From Ypsolopha sequella (taxonomy: Eukaryota; Arthropoda; Insecta; Lepidoptera; Ypsolophidae): a DNA stretch of 64,000 nt. Under the pieces are notes generated by a model, which did no database searches, had not been told where the DNA came from, and saw nothing but the letters and a program-made list of their open reading frames with translations. The stretch lies in contig OW204000.1 in NCBI GenBank assembly GCA_934047225.1, forward strand, positions 15,022,001 through 15,086,000, read 5' to 3'. Made by a program: the position numbers and the translations under genes. Shown here one piece after another: positions 45,607 through 55,722 of the stretch (its first letter is position 1; the number at the start of each line of letters is the position of its first letter).

Positions 45607-45814
45607 GTAAACTATATTTTTTTATAATTTCTCTATAACTGCCAATTTCCTTATTTTTAGCATTTAAAAACAATGCTAAATTCCATTTAAACAATTCGTA
45701 TCGGGAAATAATTTTTCAGAGCAAATCATTGCTTAATTAACAAAACATTGACGATATATTTCTTCGTTTATCTGTTTCACTTGTTGCTGTTTAATCTTTA
45801 ATTTATCTTTATAG

Positions 45815-45970
45815 TCTGACGGGAGTGGTTCAAGTGGTAGTTCAGTACTAAATGTCTTGGGAGCCAGGAAGGTGGATGCTGAGTCGGTGCTGTTAGAACT
45901 AGGCTTTGGACCAAGTGAGAAACACCAGAAGCACCAGAGGATACCTGAACGATTTCTAGTACCGTCCAAG
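45815..45970 (+). CDS. ITPRID/TESPA1-like protein, KRAP (IP3R-binding) domain exon 1
   Basis: This 52-codon exon is bounded by TTTATAG|TCT and AAG|GTGAGC, phase 0 at both ends. It encodes VLLELGFGPSEKHQKHQRIP and then ERFLVPSK, the signature LxLGFG...RIPxRFL..PS of the KRAP_IP3R_bind domain of human ITPRID1/2 (SSFA2) and TESPA1. Those proteins bind inositol-trisphosphate receptors and tether or license them for calcium release. The antisense strand is also open here but has no family match. Confidence in the domain is high; orthology to a particular vertebrate member is not resolved. Confidence 0.88.
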
Positions 45971-46255
45971 GTGAGCATTAGTTAACTGATTATTTTGGTG
46001 TGTTTTTTGTTAAATAACTAGGTATATAAATCTAATTAAGTATAACATAGTAAAGATACGTCAAACAAAAGCAAAACATTTCAAATCCCATAAATGAGTG
46101 AAATCAGCCCCAAAGAGCAGTTGTGTACAGTTTGCTTTGTTTAAAATGTGTTGTTTACAATGAATGAGGTTTATTATCAATTGTTTCATATTCAATATAA
46201 GTTTTTGGCTTTGTTGATTTTTTTCCATATAAAATGTAATATTGATGACTTTCAG

Positions 46256-46349
46256 TTAAAAGGAATAAGCACTGATCAGTTTATAAAGGAAGAGCAACAC
46301 TCAATGCGGATGCATGACTGTGGAGTGTTTGGATATAGAGGGCTGACTG
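46256..46349 (+). CDS. ITPRID/TESPA1-like protein, KRAP domain exon 2
   Basis: The acceptor is GACTTTCAG and the donor is CTG|GTAAGT; entry is phase 0 and exit leaves one base (phase 1). It continues the KRAP domain with LKGISTDQFIKEEQHSMRMH, matching the family's S-x-(A/L)KGI....F block followed by a short acidic/basic helix. Together with the preceding exon this gives an uninterrupted domain. Confidence 0.88.
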
Positions 46350-47331
46350 GTAAGTACCGTGGTAGATGGAGGGCCAACATTCATTTAATATATTAAAACT
46401 GCTAATAACTATAAGCAATAATCCTAAAAAGGCTTTATGTGATTCAATTAATTCATCATACTTCTAATTTTACATTTTTAAATGGTCTCAAGTTGTTACT
46501 AACCTACTCATTATTACTCATAAACTGATTTAGATTATCTTTTCGACATGTAATAAGAGATGTGTTGGGCGGTTATGAATCATTTATCAACTGCACTGAT
46601 GAGAGTGAATTGTTACGGGAACAAACTACTGTTAGTTTACAATGAGAGGATTTCGTTCATTCAATAATTTTGTATTTTTGGCTATAAGGGCTATAAAAAC
46701 TGACATCAAACTATTGTCGCATGATGACACAAATCATATTTATTTGATAGTTTCTATTCAAAAATAAGAACAACAATTAAGGTGTGCGTTTGGGAATGAG
46801 ACCTGTCGCAACCACCTTATTGGTGGACTTAATATGAAGCCGTGTAAGCGCCAGAACTCCTGAGAACTGCTTCAATTTCCATTTGGTTCTAGATTTAGAT
46901 ATTCATTGTGCTTCAGCTGTAACATTATACATAATTAACCCAGGGCACTAACAATTGTAACTACTAACAGAACACTGCACTCCCGTGTGTCGGTTCATGA
47001 AACCAGTTTCACCAACCTACCACAACGCGTATCAGGTTCCAGAGATAGCTGTACAGTAAGTATCGCCTTTATGCTATACCTGTTTGTCACTAGCAAATTA
47101 CTTCCACCATGTTTTATAAAGGATGTCAAAGCCATGCATGAGTTAACTTATTTGGTACAAACCGTGCAAGTAAAGATTGGTTTCATTATGGCACGCTTTA
47201 TTTTTTCCTAAATTAATTTATTAACTTTTAAATCTATTATACGATTTTTAAGTATATTCTGCTGAATCAGATACCCTTATTTATTATAAAGTAATAAAAT
47301 AAGACACAAAATGTATCATCGGATACAGTGG

Positions 47332-47487
47332 TGTCGATTCGGCGCAACATAACTTGACTTGTTTGACAGGACTAACCTTATTTTGAGCGTCCTATCTTTG
47401 TCTATTCGATACGGAAAGAAAAAGACGGAACGCTTAAATTAAGTTTAGTCCTGTCAAATAAGTTAATCGTGTTACACCGAATCGACA
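47332..47487. repeat. Fold-back family D, copy 2, in the last ITPRID intron
   Basis: The termini are TGTCGATTCGGCGCAACATA and TTACACCGAATCGACAC. The internal blocks GGACTAACCTTATTTTGAGC and TTAAATTAAGTTTAGTCCTG match copy 1 (40683). Confidence 0.75.
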
Positions 47488-47841
47488 CAATTGTACGTCA
47501 AAGAAAGATGGCGTATAGTTCACCTACCCTTCTTCGTCAAAACTCCATCAAACTGCGATGCCATCTGTGACTATATTCACACCCAGCTTAACTTTTCAGT
47601 TGGCTCGAATTGTATCTAACGTATACATCAAAAATGTCTTTGATCGCTCTGCTTCATAATAACATACAGTGCTACGATCTTATGGAGCGTGGATTGGTTG
47701 TGTCCAAAATCTGAACCAACGCGGCTACCATACTCCTTGTTTCACAGCTGCGTCCTTATCACAGTCATCCACGCGCCATCAGATCCTTGTAGCACTGTAT
47801 ATTGCCTGCATCACACTCTAACACTCGGTCAACTTTTTCAG

Positions 47842-48008
47842 GGAATCCCCATGTTCCACCGTCGACAATTGTAGCTAAGATAATGGACTGCATACTTCAA
47901 GACGACGTCTGCCGCGAACAGGCGTCGATAAAGGCGAGGCATTCCGTCGCCGACCTCCGCAGCTCTGCGTACACCCAGCTAGCGGCGCGCCTTCTACGAG
48001 ACACCTGA
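47842..48008 (+). CDS. ITPRID/TESPA1-like protein, probable C-terminal exon
   Basis: The acceptor is CTTTTTCAG|GG with a good pyrimidine tract. The exon begins with two bases that complete the codon left open by the exon ending at 46349, giving GYRGLTG|NPHVPPSTIVAKIM. It runs 55 codons to TGA and is GC-rich, unlike its surroundings, and the sequence (DCILQDDVCREQASIKARHS) looks helical. If correct the protein is shorter at the C-terminus than vertebrate ITPRID2. No clear AATAAA follows closely, so a further alternative exon is possible. Confidence 0.65.
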
Positions 48009-48119
48009 CTAGGACGGAAACTTGACGCTCAATACATTACTGTTAGGGTAAACCGGGGAAGCACGGGAAATGTGGCTGTTGATGTAGTTATGTAGGTTGC
48101 AGAAAAACATGGCCCCATG

Positions 48120-48266
48120 GCTTTTTTTGAGGAGAGGCGACAAGCGCACATTTAAGCGTGCGAAGTTTCCTAGATGCGCCAACAGCCCTGGCCACTGCCA
48201 TATATCTATCGTCAACCGTTAGAATTTCATTTTGCTGTTGCGCTTGTCGCTCGTCTCTTCAAAGCC
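48120..48266. repeat. Fold-back element (147 bp)
   Basis: GCTTTTTTTGAGGAGAGGCG and ACAAGCGCA pair with TGCGCTTGTCGCTCGTCTCT and TCAAAGC. It lies just after the putative ITPRID stop codon, probably in its 3' UTR. Confidence 0.65.
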
Positions 48267-48612
48267 AGGTGGTTGGAACAAGCGGGTTTCAGCTTGCTGC
48301 CACAAAAAATCTGAATCTCGCAGTGAAATTATTTTGCAAATTCGCGGGTTTCCTTTTTTAGTAAATAATACGCACTGGATTTATGGAAACTATGCTGGAT
48401 CATAAGGGTAAAGGGATCTTATTTCACTATAGACCGTAGATAAATATTTTTTCCAAAGCGTAAGGCGGTGGGTGGTAAACTGGTAACGACATAGAAAACT
48501 ATTTATAAACTAATTGGCTTGAATGTCGTTGAGCAAGATTGGGATACGGGTTCGAGATCCAGATTTATCGGAAAAATGTCTGTCAGTTTTTTCAGCATTT
48601 AGGTAGCATATT

Positions 48613-48680
48613 TTTTGCTTGAAGGAGGCAACTGACAGTTTTTGCTATTACGAACTGTCAGCTTCCTCCTTCGTGCAAAA
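48613..48680. repeat. Hairpin (68 bp)
   Basis: TTTTGCTTGAAGGAGGCAAC and TGACAG pair with CTGTCAGCTTCCTCCTTCGT and GCAAAA around an 18-base loop. Confidence 0.65.
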
Positions 48681-48699
48681 TACTCGTAATATACTTAAT

Positions 48700-51280
48700 G
48701 CTTTAAATTCAGAATTCCAAAGATTCCGTCGGAAAACTTTGTTTCAGAAAATGAATCTTAGAGACATTCGAATATACCGGGTATAATAATTTATGTTTCC
48801 TTATAAAAGTGGTTCTGTATAATATCACTATTAGATATGTGTCTATTTACATCCTGAATTTAACTGGTGAAGTAAGATCTGAAATATTTATAAATCATAT
48901 ACCTTTTAACCAAAGAGAAGTTTTGTAAAATATCTGAAATGTGTTCAGTGATATTCCTCAGACTCAATATAATAATATTTTATACCGAATCTACATATCT
49001 CTATTACATATTTTTATATCGAGTAGTTTAAAGATCAGATGCTATTTTCTTGTATGTACTTATCTTATCATTTTAACTTTGTACAAAAAAGGTCGTCGCA
49101 CACCATTACCGATTTGACACCAACTCGACTCGGTGACAAGTAAAAGGGCTTGAAGTTAGTCACAAATGGCGTCGCATTGGTGTAATTTTGGACCTTCACG
49201 TGGAAGGGGGATTGCGCAGATGCTATCATAGTTACCGATGTAACTTGTGCCTTTTTGGTTGGCCGGAGCTATAAAGCACTGAAATGAAATTTGAGTTTTA
49301 AATCATGTTACGTAATCACATTTTTCATAATAAGTAGTCCTAACGTTGCCTACGCGTCATACACTTGGGGCTCACATTTCAATGCTTTACTTTGAGTAGT
49401 GTTGGTGTTGAGTCGTTATAGTGTGCAATGACCTTAAGTGTAGTCGCCCGCACGTCAACCTTCCGAATAACAGCTCTTAATTCGCTGTCGTAGCGCTTAA
49501 AATCGTATCAAAATCGGTGGCTTTACTGCTGGCGACTGGCGGTAAAGTTGACAAAGTTTACTTTATCGTCACATTGTGAATAAAGTTATGAAATTATAAG
49601 TTTTATGCCCGTTTTCACCATGCATATGTAATTAGGTGACTCCTAAATCAGATGCTCAAATATTTAAGAGTTCTTAAGATAATAGAAATCTTAAATTTAG
49701 GCACTTAAGAGGGCGAATAAAGATAAATGACAATTCTAAATTTGAATTTCAGACTACTAAATAAAGTTCAAAAATTGTAAAAAAGTATATCTATGGATAG
49801 GACATTATAAATCCAAGGGCCCAAAATGGTACAAAACGTAAAATTATAAAATTGCCTAGATAGAAAAAAACCACGAAGTTACCTCTAACTTTCACCGTGT
49901 TTCTATTTTTACTAAATATGATGCAAATTACAAAGCCAAAAATTAGGTTATTAATATCACGTTTATATAAACCATATATATATCGTAGCGATTTTATAAA
50001 CATTATTTCATGAGTTACGAAATAAAAACGCGGGTTTTCGTGATCGCGGGTTTCTCAGCTGTCGTAGCAGCCACGATTCAGAGCGCGCTATTAAGTAATA
50101 CAGTTCAATTCTGATTTATTCAAAATAAGGTATCTGTCTTTATGCGCACTCTTAAGGTCAGTGAAAATGGACTTTTAACAATTATCATTAAACTTTTATT
50201 TAGCGGATCTTGGTGTTTATTATTATATAATTGATTGTTGAAATTATATTATGTACTTTTTTTTAAATGATCACTTAATTTTTGTTAATACAAAACAAGA
50301 CCGATGACTGACTACAGAAGTATAACACTTTGCATAACTTGCCTTCTTGAGTTTTGTTAAATTTGTTTTTATTATTATATCTGATCATTTAGTGATTTCG
50401 TTATTGAATTGAATAACTTATAAAAAATTATACTTAGTTTTATTGTAGTGGCTGTGTGAATTGTTTATTTCCCAGATAATGTAGGAATAGGTGTTTTGTT
50501 GCATAGTTTAGCTCAAACTTTGATTTATTTTAAATGTTTGTTACGTAAAAATTGGTATCACAAATTAAATAAATACCTACTTTTAAGTAAAGTAAATCAA
50601 TACTTATTTTAAAGATTGTGTAAAGCCTTCTTCTAAAAGAATTTATGAAATTTATCTTCATTAGTGTCTTGAATATAATTAATTCTATGTAAATATTTGA
50701 ATAACAATAATTTTGATCTTTTTTACTATTTCTAACAAAGATCTGTGAAGTGCCACTCCTAGATAGATTAGATTTATCACAATAGTTGTTTGGAATGGAT
50801 ATGTGATTCTCATTCGTCTACCACCGCCTTTGGTTTAGGTCGACCTCGAAGGTTTCGGTATCTTAGCTCAAAGTAAAACAAGACCATCTTAGACCTTTTG
50901 GGTTATCTTCCACAATCAGTGGTGGTAAATGAGTAAGAACTTTGAATATACGGATTTAAAGGTATGAAAATTCTTAGTTAAATTGTGCCTTATTTAAGTA
51001 CCTAGATTAATTATGAAAAGTGACTTAATCGTTGTGTTTTATGAATTATGATACTATTGAAATATGTTTTATTCGGCTCCTACCTATTGCTCATTTTATT
51101 ATTTATTTATGATGGAGGTATCAAGTAGTATAGATGGTTTGGAAAGGGATCAAGTTATATTGGATGTGTATAAAAATAAAATATACTAGTTTTATTAGTA
51201 ATCTTGCAGTTTTATTTATTTTAACTTAATTTATCTATTTAGTATAAAGTGAGTTTGTTGTAGAAACCTCCGAATAACTC
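48700..51280. other. Convergent intergenic region between ITPRID and ATPase genes
   Basis: AT-rich. The missing final ATPase exon would be expected here but I see no frame with the W..P....YDE.R....P.GW..ETYY pattern on the minus strand. Confidence 0.4.
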
Positions 51281-51584
51281 TCTTCGGATGCAATACTTCC
51301 TGAACTCCTCAAACACAAACATGAAAAAAACAAATGGCAATGCCAAGAACCACCTGAAACGCACAAAGTGTCGGTTGAAATCAACAATAACTACATACGA
51401 TATAAAGTTATACAATATACGTATTCAAAGAGTTAGTAGACTGCTAATTGCAAAATTGCTAATGCGCTCGGATGTCATTGTTAGCACCGCTGTCGAGTAT
51501 ATTTTGTTCTTAGTACCTACCTATATATTTGTGATTTTTCTCATGTCTATGATCCAGACTTTCAGTAAATGTTTTTAGAAATAG

Positions 51585-51745
51585 AAATATATTTATTTGC
51601 CACAAAATCAAAACATAAAAATAAATTTTAATTAATAAATTTATACATATTTTGTTAACAAAATGGACCAATGTCAGCATTTGCTGTAAGCTAAAAACAT
51701 TACAGCGCTGATTTTCAGATTGACCCAATACAACTAAAGTTTTAA
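51585..51745 (-). mobile_element. CR1/Jockey-like retrotransposon 3' UTR fragment
   Basis: On the minus strand: GTCAATCTGAAAATCAGCGC and TGTAATG ... GCAAATAAATATATTTCTAT. The CTGAAAATCAGCGCTGT block is shared with the element ending at 55530. Confidence 0.5.
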
Positions 51746-52030
51746 TACTTTTTACAAACGTCATTATAAATTATTTAGATAAAGTCCCAAAGCATTAGCA
51801 ATTTGCGATGGTAGTACTTCTGATCAACCTTTCAACACTAGAAATTCTCTCTTTTTAGTCACTTTAAAACCCTGCATGTAATTTGTTTGAACAACATCGA
51901 ATTTAATATTTATTTTATAACAATAAACTTGTTCAATCTAATCTGAAACCAAAATGTAATCTTCATGATATATTATATAATCAAAATAAATTTTGGTTTC
52001 CCTGTAACCTGTAGCGAAAAAACAAATGAA

Positions 52031-52297
52031 GATGCTGCACAGACTACACTATGGGTAGTGTGTGTTGCATTACGTCGCGAATGACTTCGATCTGTAGTGC
52101 AGCAGCATTTATTCGCTTAAGGAATGCTGATTCAACACAGACTTTTAGGTGTCTACGCATAAGTCGCTTTCGTAAGGAAAATGTTATCCGTTTCCGATCA
52201 CATTGCAAACCAAGTGTCTGTGGTGCAGTAGTGTTTGTAATACTTTATTCATACGGATGCAGCTGCTCTGCAGAGCAACTCTTGTCTGTGCTGCATC
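52031..52297. repeat. Fold-back element downstream of ATPase exon h
   Basis: The termini are GATGCTGCACAGAC and GTCTGTGCTGCATC, with imperfect inner arms (CTGTAGTGCAGCAGC / GCAGCTGCTCTGCAGAG). It lies about 50 bp from the exon's donor. Confidence 0.55.
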
Positions 52298-52345
52298 AGA
52301 ATTTGTATTTACGCTTCCCGGTGTATTTTTTACTGACCATTTAAC

Positions 52346-52455
52346 TTTAAGTGGATAAGTTTTGAAGAACTCATTGACGCCGGGCGTGTAACAGAGGAAT
52401 ATCGCTAATAGTAGTTCGAATACTATTCCTGCATTCAGCACATTATTCTTCATAC
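52346..52455 (-). CDS. Na+/K+-ATPase alpha-like subunit, exon h (TM9)
   Basis: The acceptor is TTTCAAAG|GT, completing a Gly codon. It encodes GMKNNVLNAGIVFELLLAIF and then LCYTPGVNEFFKTYPLK, matching the TM8-9 loop, TM9 (with the conserved Glu) and the SYTPG...YPLK block. I end it after the YPLK codons (AAA|GTTAAA, phase 0), where human ATP1A genes also splice. An alternative donor lies 8 bp further on (AAATG|GTCAGT). The last exon (TM10 and C-terminus) was not found between 48 and 52.3 kb. Confidence 0.85.
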
Positions 52456-52544
52456 CTTTGAAAAATGAGGAAGAATTTTCGTTAGTAAGTTTTATATGTT
52501 ATCCCGACATCTTCTATGCTGTATTGTCTTGTCATGCATCCTTC

Positions 52545-52725
52545 CATCAACCCGTGTTCGTCCATTGCTGGACATGCCTTTCCAATATTTCGCCACTCTT
52601 AGCGGTCCTCAGTCATCCTCATCCATCAGCCGCTACCCGCGACGTTCCTCAGGTCGTCGGCCCAGCGGGCACGAGGTCGGCCTACGCTACGCTTTGCTGT
52701 ACGGGTGTTAATGGACATTGGGAAG
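52545..52725 (-). mobile_element. RTE-like endonuclease/reverse-transcriptase C-terminal fragment 1
   Basis: The minus strand reads KRSVGRPRARWADDLRNVAG, then after a stop WMRMTEDR.EWRNIGKA. This is the well-known GRPRxRWxDDL...W...A.DR..WR...EA...QW tail of insect endonuclease-RT elements. Stops show it is dead. It sits in the ATPase intron between exons g and h. Confidence 0.65.
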
Positions 52726-52936
52726 GTGGTTCATTATGATCAGTAGATTATGTGCTTTCATATAAAGATACCTGTCTATTTACAACCGTAAGTTAGAATT
52801 TTCTACTGTCAATTTCAGCCAATCGGTGAGTTTTCTATAATAAAATTATTTGTCCATATTTTCACATACATACAGACTAACGCTATTTTAATGGACTGAA
52901 CCAAAACCGGCGTTAGTATGACACTTTGCGCTCACC

Positions 52937-53177
52937 CAGTGGCGTGCACAGAGCTTTTTGCTGGAAAAGCAAGCAATTGGTCAAGAATAACAATAAAAAA
53001 ATTTAAACACCAATTTGAAAAAATAAAATTCCAGGGTAGACAATGTCTACCCTAGAGTGAAAATTTCCAATACAAACTTTTTTTTTTCAAAGTGATATTA
53101 AAAAATTTCATATTTTTTTATTGTTATTCTTGACCAATTGCTTGCTTTTCCAGCAAAAAGTTCTGTGCACGCCACTG
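52937..53177. repeat. Fold-back family E, copy 2 (241 bp)
   Basis: The termini are CAGTGGCGTGCACAGAGCTT and AAGTTCTGTGCACGCCACTG. The arm CAAGCAATTGGTCAAGAATA pairs with its inverse near 53130-53150. The centre GGTAGACAATGTCTACCCTAGAG is itself a small hairpin. It ends about 50 bp from the donor of ATPase exon g. Confidence 0.8.
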
Positions 53178-53225
53178 TTATTTACCGTATGTAAGTCTAG
53201 CACAAACACCTCTATCTCTGCTCAC

Positions 53226-53414
53226 CAACGTTAAATACCGAGTTATATCTCGTCCTAGTTACGATCCCGTTCATTATCTGCGTCATAACTATAGCTACGA
53301 AGTAGGCCGCTTGCGCCGCGCGTTGCACCTCCATGCGTTCTGTGTAGTTCCACTCCTGGCCCCAAGAGTCTTTAAGGTCGGTCACTGCTTCACAATCCCA
53401 CCGTTGTCTAATAC
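53226..53414 (-). CDS. Na+/K+-ATPase alpha-like subunit, exon g (extracellular loop and TM8)
   Basis: The acceptor is TTGATCAG|GT and the donor is GTTG|GTGAGC. It encodes GIRQRWDCEAVTDLKDSWGQ, then EWNYTERMEV and TM8 AIVMTQIMNGIVTRTRYNSV. The loop matches the beta-subunit-binding region of alpha subunits (conventionally SYGQEW; here SWGQEW). In ungapped alignment the family's QWADLI is QIMNGI, so the TM8 Asp that forms Na+ site III is Asn. The acceptor has almost no pyrimidine tract, and a MITE end lies 15 bp upstream of it. Confidence 0.9.
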
Positions 53415-53428
53415 CTGATCAATATATT

Positions 53429-53738
53429 AAGGGTCGGAGTTCCGAGATTGGGCAAAACAGGGTTCGAGGTTATGGCTTTTTAAGATAGTAAAATATTAAT
53501 TTCTGAACAAAATAAATACCACTTGTTACCTTACAAGATGAAGTACAGGTTCATTAAAAAAAATCTTGGCACTAATGTATAGAAACTTCAGAAAAAAAAA
53601 CAGGATTTTCAAGTTCAGGTTACAACCGTAGCGCCGCAGTGCTATTCTATTCTGTATTTATTTTGTTCAGAAAATTTTATTTTTACCGTCTTAAAAATCC
53701 ATAACCCCGAACCCCGAATCTCGGAACGCCGACTCTTA
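53429..53738. repeat. Fold-back element abutting an ATPase splice acceptor (310 bp)
   Basis: AAGGGTCGGAGTTCCGAGAT and TTATGGCTTTTTAAGA pair with TCTTAAAAATCCATAACCCC and ATCTCGGAACGCCGACTCTT. TTTCTGAACAAAATAAATA pairs with TATTTATTTTGTTCAGAAA. On the ATPase strand its end lies 15 bp upstream of the exon g start. Confidence 0.75.
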
Positions 53739-54043
53739 AGATAAATGAATATCAAATATGAGAGTTAGGCTGTAAGATAAAAATGGTTTAATTTGATGCC
53801 ACACTCGATATTTTTTTAATGTGATGTCATTTGACATTTTTCCGGGAAATCTGCAACTACAAGAGTTTAATATTAACCCTCATACTAGCATTACCTTGAT
53901 TGTTTTTATTGACAACTAAACAGGTTGTCTGATTAGTGTTTTCGTTGTGCAGTTGCACGCCAAAAAGTCAGCCAAATGTTTCAACTGTAAGAATTTTTGT
54001 TATTGACAGCGCTCGATTTCCTAATCGATCCTAAATCCTGCAT

Positions 54044-54210
54044 CAGCGGGTCTACCACGTAATTCTGATTTTAATCAACATCAACTTGAGATTGAAATTT
54101 GACGTGCGTGCGACGACGCCCGCCTAACATGCTATCTCTTTTGCACGCACGTAAAATTTCAATCTCAAGTTGATGTTGATGAAAATCAGAATTACGCGGT
54201 AGACCCGCTG
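54044..54210. repeat. Palindromic MITE family A, copy 3 (167 bp)
   Basis: CAGCGGGTCTACCACGTAAT ... ATTACGCGGTAGACCCGCTG, the best-preserved copy, with perfect CATCAACATCAACTTGAGAT arms. It lies in the ATPase intron just after exon f. Confidence 0.85.
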
Positions 54211-54255
54211 TATTCACCGTCGACGCGACAACAAAGATTAGTTTCAAATACTCAC

Positions 54256-54495
54256 CAAATAGCTCTTTCGGATAAAACCCATGTTCGGCCATAACAACAA
54301 AGTACGCGGTCATTCCAGCAGCGACTTCCACGAGCCCTAAATGTCCGTACGCGAGGTTAATCATTCTTTGTGAAACCAACGGGTCCTTCAGTCGGGGTGG
54401 TCGCGCCATCACGTCAGACTCCGCCCTCTCGTATGACATGGACACTGCTGGCCACATGTCCGTGCCCAAGTCTACGCACAGAATTGTCATTACCC
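54256..54495 (-). CDS. Na+/K+-ATPase alpha-like subunit, exon f (TM6-TM7)
   Basis: The acceptor is CCTTCGCAG|GG and the donor is TTTG|GTGAGT. It encodes VMTILCVDLGTDMWPAVSMS (TM6), then YERAESDVMARPPR and TM7 to KELFG. Both TM6 cation-binding Asp residues of CVDLGTDM are kept. A palindromic MITE (54044-54210) starts about 45 bp into the following intron, and an apparent open frame running on into it is not coding. Confidence 0.95.
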
Positions 54496-54544
54496 CTGCG
54501 AAGGAATTTAAATGTTTTATGAAACTTAGCATCAGTTTATTTAA

Positions 54545-54900
54545 TAGCAGGTGCTAGAGCTGATGGCGGGCTCTACTGTGGAGGTACCACCATCTTACTT
54601 GGAGACCCTCTCGAAGTAACTCGGGGGAGAGTAAGAGGACAGCTCACAGGCAAAAAACCAGAAGGCCGACCATGCCTGGGACCGATGTATAGCGCGGTAT
54701 ATCCATCCCTAATAGCCGGGCCTTAAATGGAACAGACTGGTGACGGGCAGCGGCGTCAATGGTGCGAAGGTTCCGGCACCATGCTCACCAAACCGCCTGC
54801 CCAGGGTGTGTGAGTATGGGCATTTCTTCCAAAAGGACCGCCAAGAGTGGGAAAAAGCCTATGTCCAACAGTGGACGAAGACAGGCTTATTAGTCTTGCG
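54545..54900 (+). mobile_element. RTE-like endonuclease/RT C-terminal fragment 2, rearranged
   Basis: It contains KKPEGRPCLGP-like and DRQEWEKAYVQQWTKTGLL blocks on the + strand. The central part is scrambled relative to the 61680 copy. It is followed directly by the CR1-like end. Confidence 0.5.
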
Positions 54901-54904
54901 GAAA

Positions 54905-55535
54905 AACCTAGATTGAGACTGGGGATAGAAATCGATGTCTGTAGAATTAGAAAATAAAAGCAGCTTCAAATATGCGGCTTCAAAAATTTGGAACGATCTG
55001 CCACCACCCCTGCGGGAGAATATTACATCGTTCACTTTTAAGAAGCATCTGAAGAAAAATCTGCTTGAAAAACAAATAGATGAGATAAAAAGCCGCTTTA
55101 AATAATACATTCCATTGCCTGACTCAATATTTGCCTATGGTTCGCTGTGCAACATTTTTAATTATTCAAAATTTGTTATTACTTTCTATAAACTATGATG
55201 TTAAGAATATCAATTAACGTTTTTTTTTTCTTTTTTTGTTCATTAATGTATTCATGTTATTTTATTATTTCTATTTTTAAATGTAATGCATGCTTTATTT
55301 ATATAATAATGTTAAACCTTTTTTTCCCAATATTCTACCCGCATATTATGTGCACATTCTGCGAGAACGGGGACAAGCTGAAAATCAGCGCTGTGAAGAT
55401 CAACTTATTTTTCTATCACAGCATATAGCTGAGCTCGTTTCTTTTTGTCGCATTCTTTTTAAAACAAATTTCTGTGTGATATAATTATGTTTGAAAGACA
55501 AATAAATAATTTCAATTTCAATAATTTCAAGGAAT
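54905..55535 (+). mobile_element. CR1/Jockey-like non-LTR retrotransposon 3' end
   Basis: The + strand frame SSFKYAASKIWNDLPPPLRE and NITSFTFKKHLKKNLLEKQI, then a stop, is the standard C-terminus (Y-A-x-x-x-W-N-x-L-P...F-K-x-x-L-K) of this class. It is followed by about 430 bp of 3' UTR with GCTGAAAATCAGCGCTGTGA and a terminal AATAAATAATTTCAATTTCA repeat. It is 5'-truncated. Confidence 0.75.
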
Positions 55536-55722
55536 AAATAAGGGTGTACATGTACGGGCCAAAAACAAAATACACAGGAATTTGTGATTTAAAGAACCTC
55601 CTGTTGGATATATGTACCATATTTTTGGGCACAGGCGATGGCACGTACTTCCTTTCTGCGAAAAATAATTTAGTGGCATTTACACCCTTTTTTATTCGCG
55701 GTATTCATCACATTGCTCTTAC

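Noticed and set aside
45733..45978. Antisense frame over ITPRID exon 2
   Set aside because: The + strand carries the KRAP signature with good splice sites; the antisense peptide has none.
46971..47055. Possible ITPRID exon with strong donor ACA|GTAAGTATC
   Set aside because: It can be entered in phase after 46349 but exits in phase 2, which does not fit the next exon at 47842. Skipping it gives a perfect join.
49440..49560. Minus-strand frame RYDSELRAVIRKVDVRATTL as an exon
   Set aside because: It is open for about 40 codons but has no family match, no acceptor with a pyrimidine tract, and no relation to neighbouring genes.
50817..50905. Minus-strand frame MVLFYFELRYRNLRGRPKPK as the missing last ATPase exon
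   Set aside because: It resembles the TM10 end loosely and could join through a TG|G split codon, but the required acceptor lacks a pyrimidine tract, TM10 would be about nine residues short, and the ETYY terminus is absent.
54071..54255. Continuation of the ATPase frame past the exon f donor
   Set aside because: It reads into intron and then into the palindromic MITE. The GTGAGT donor at 54255 and phase match to exon g show the real exon end.
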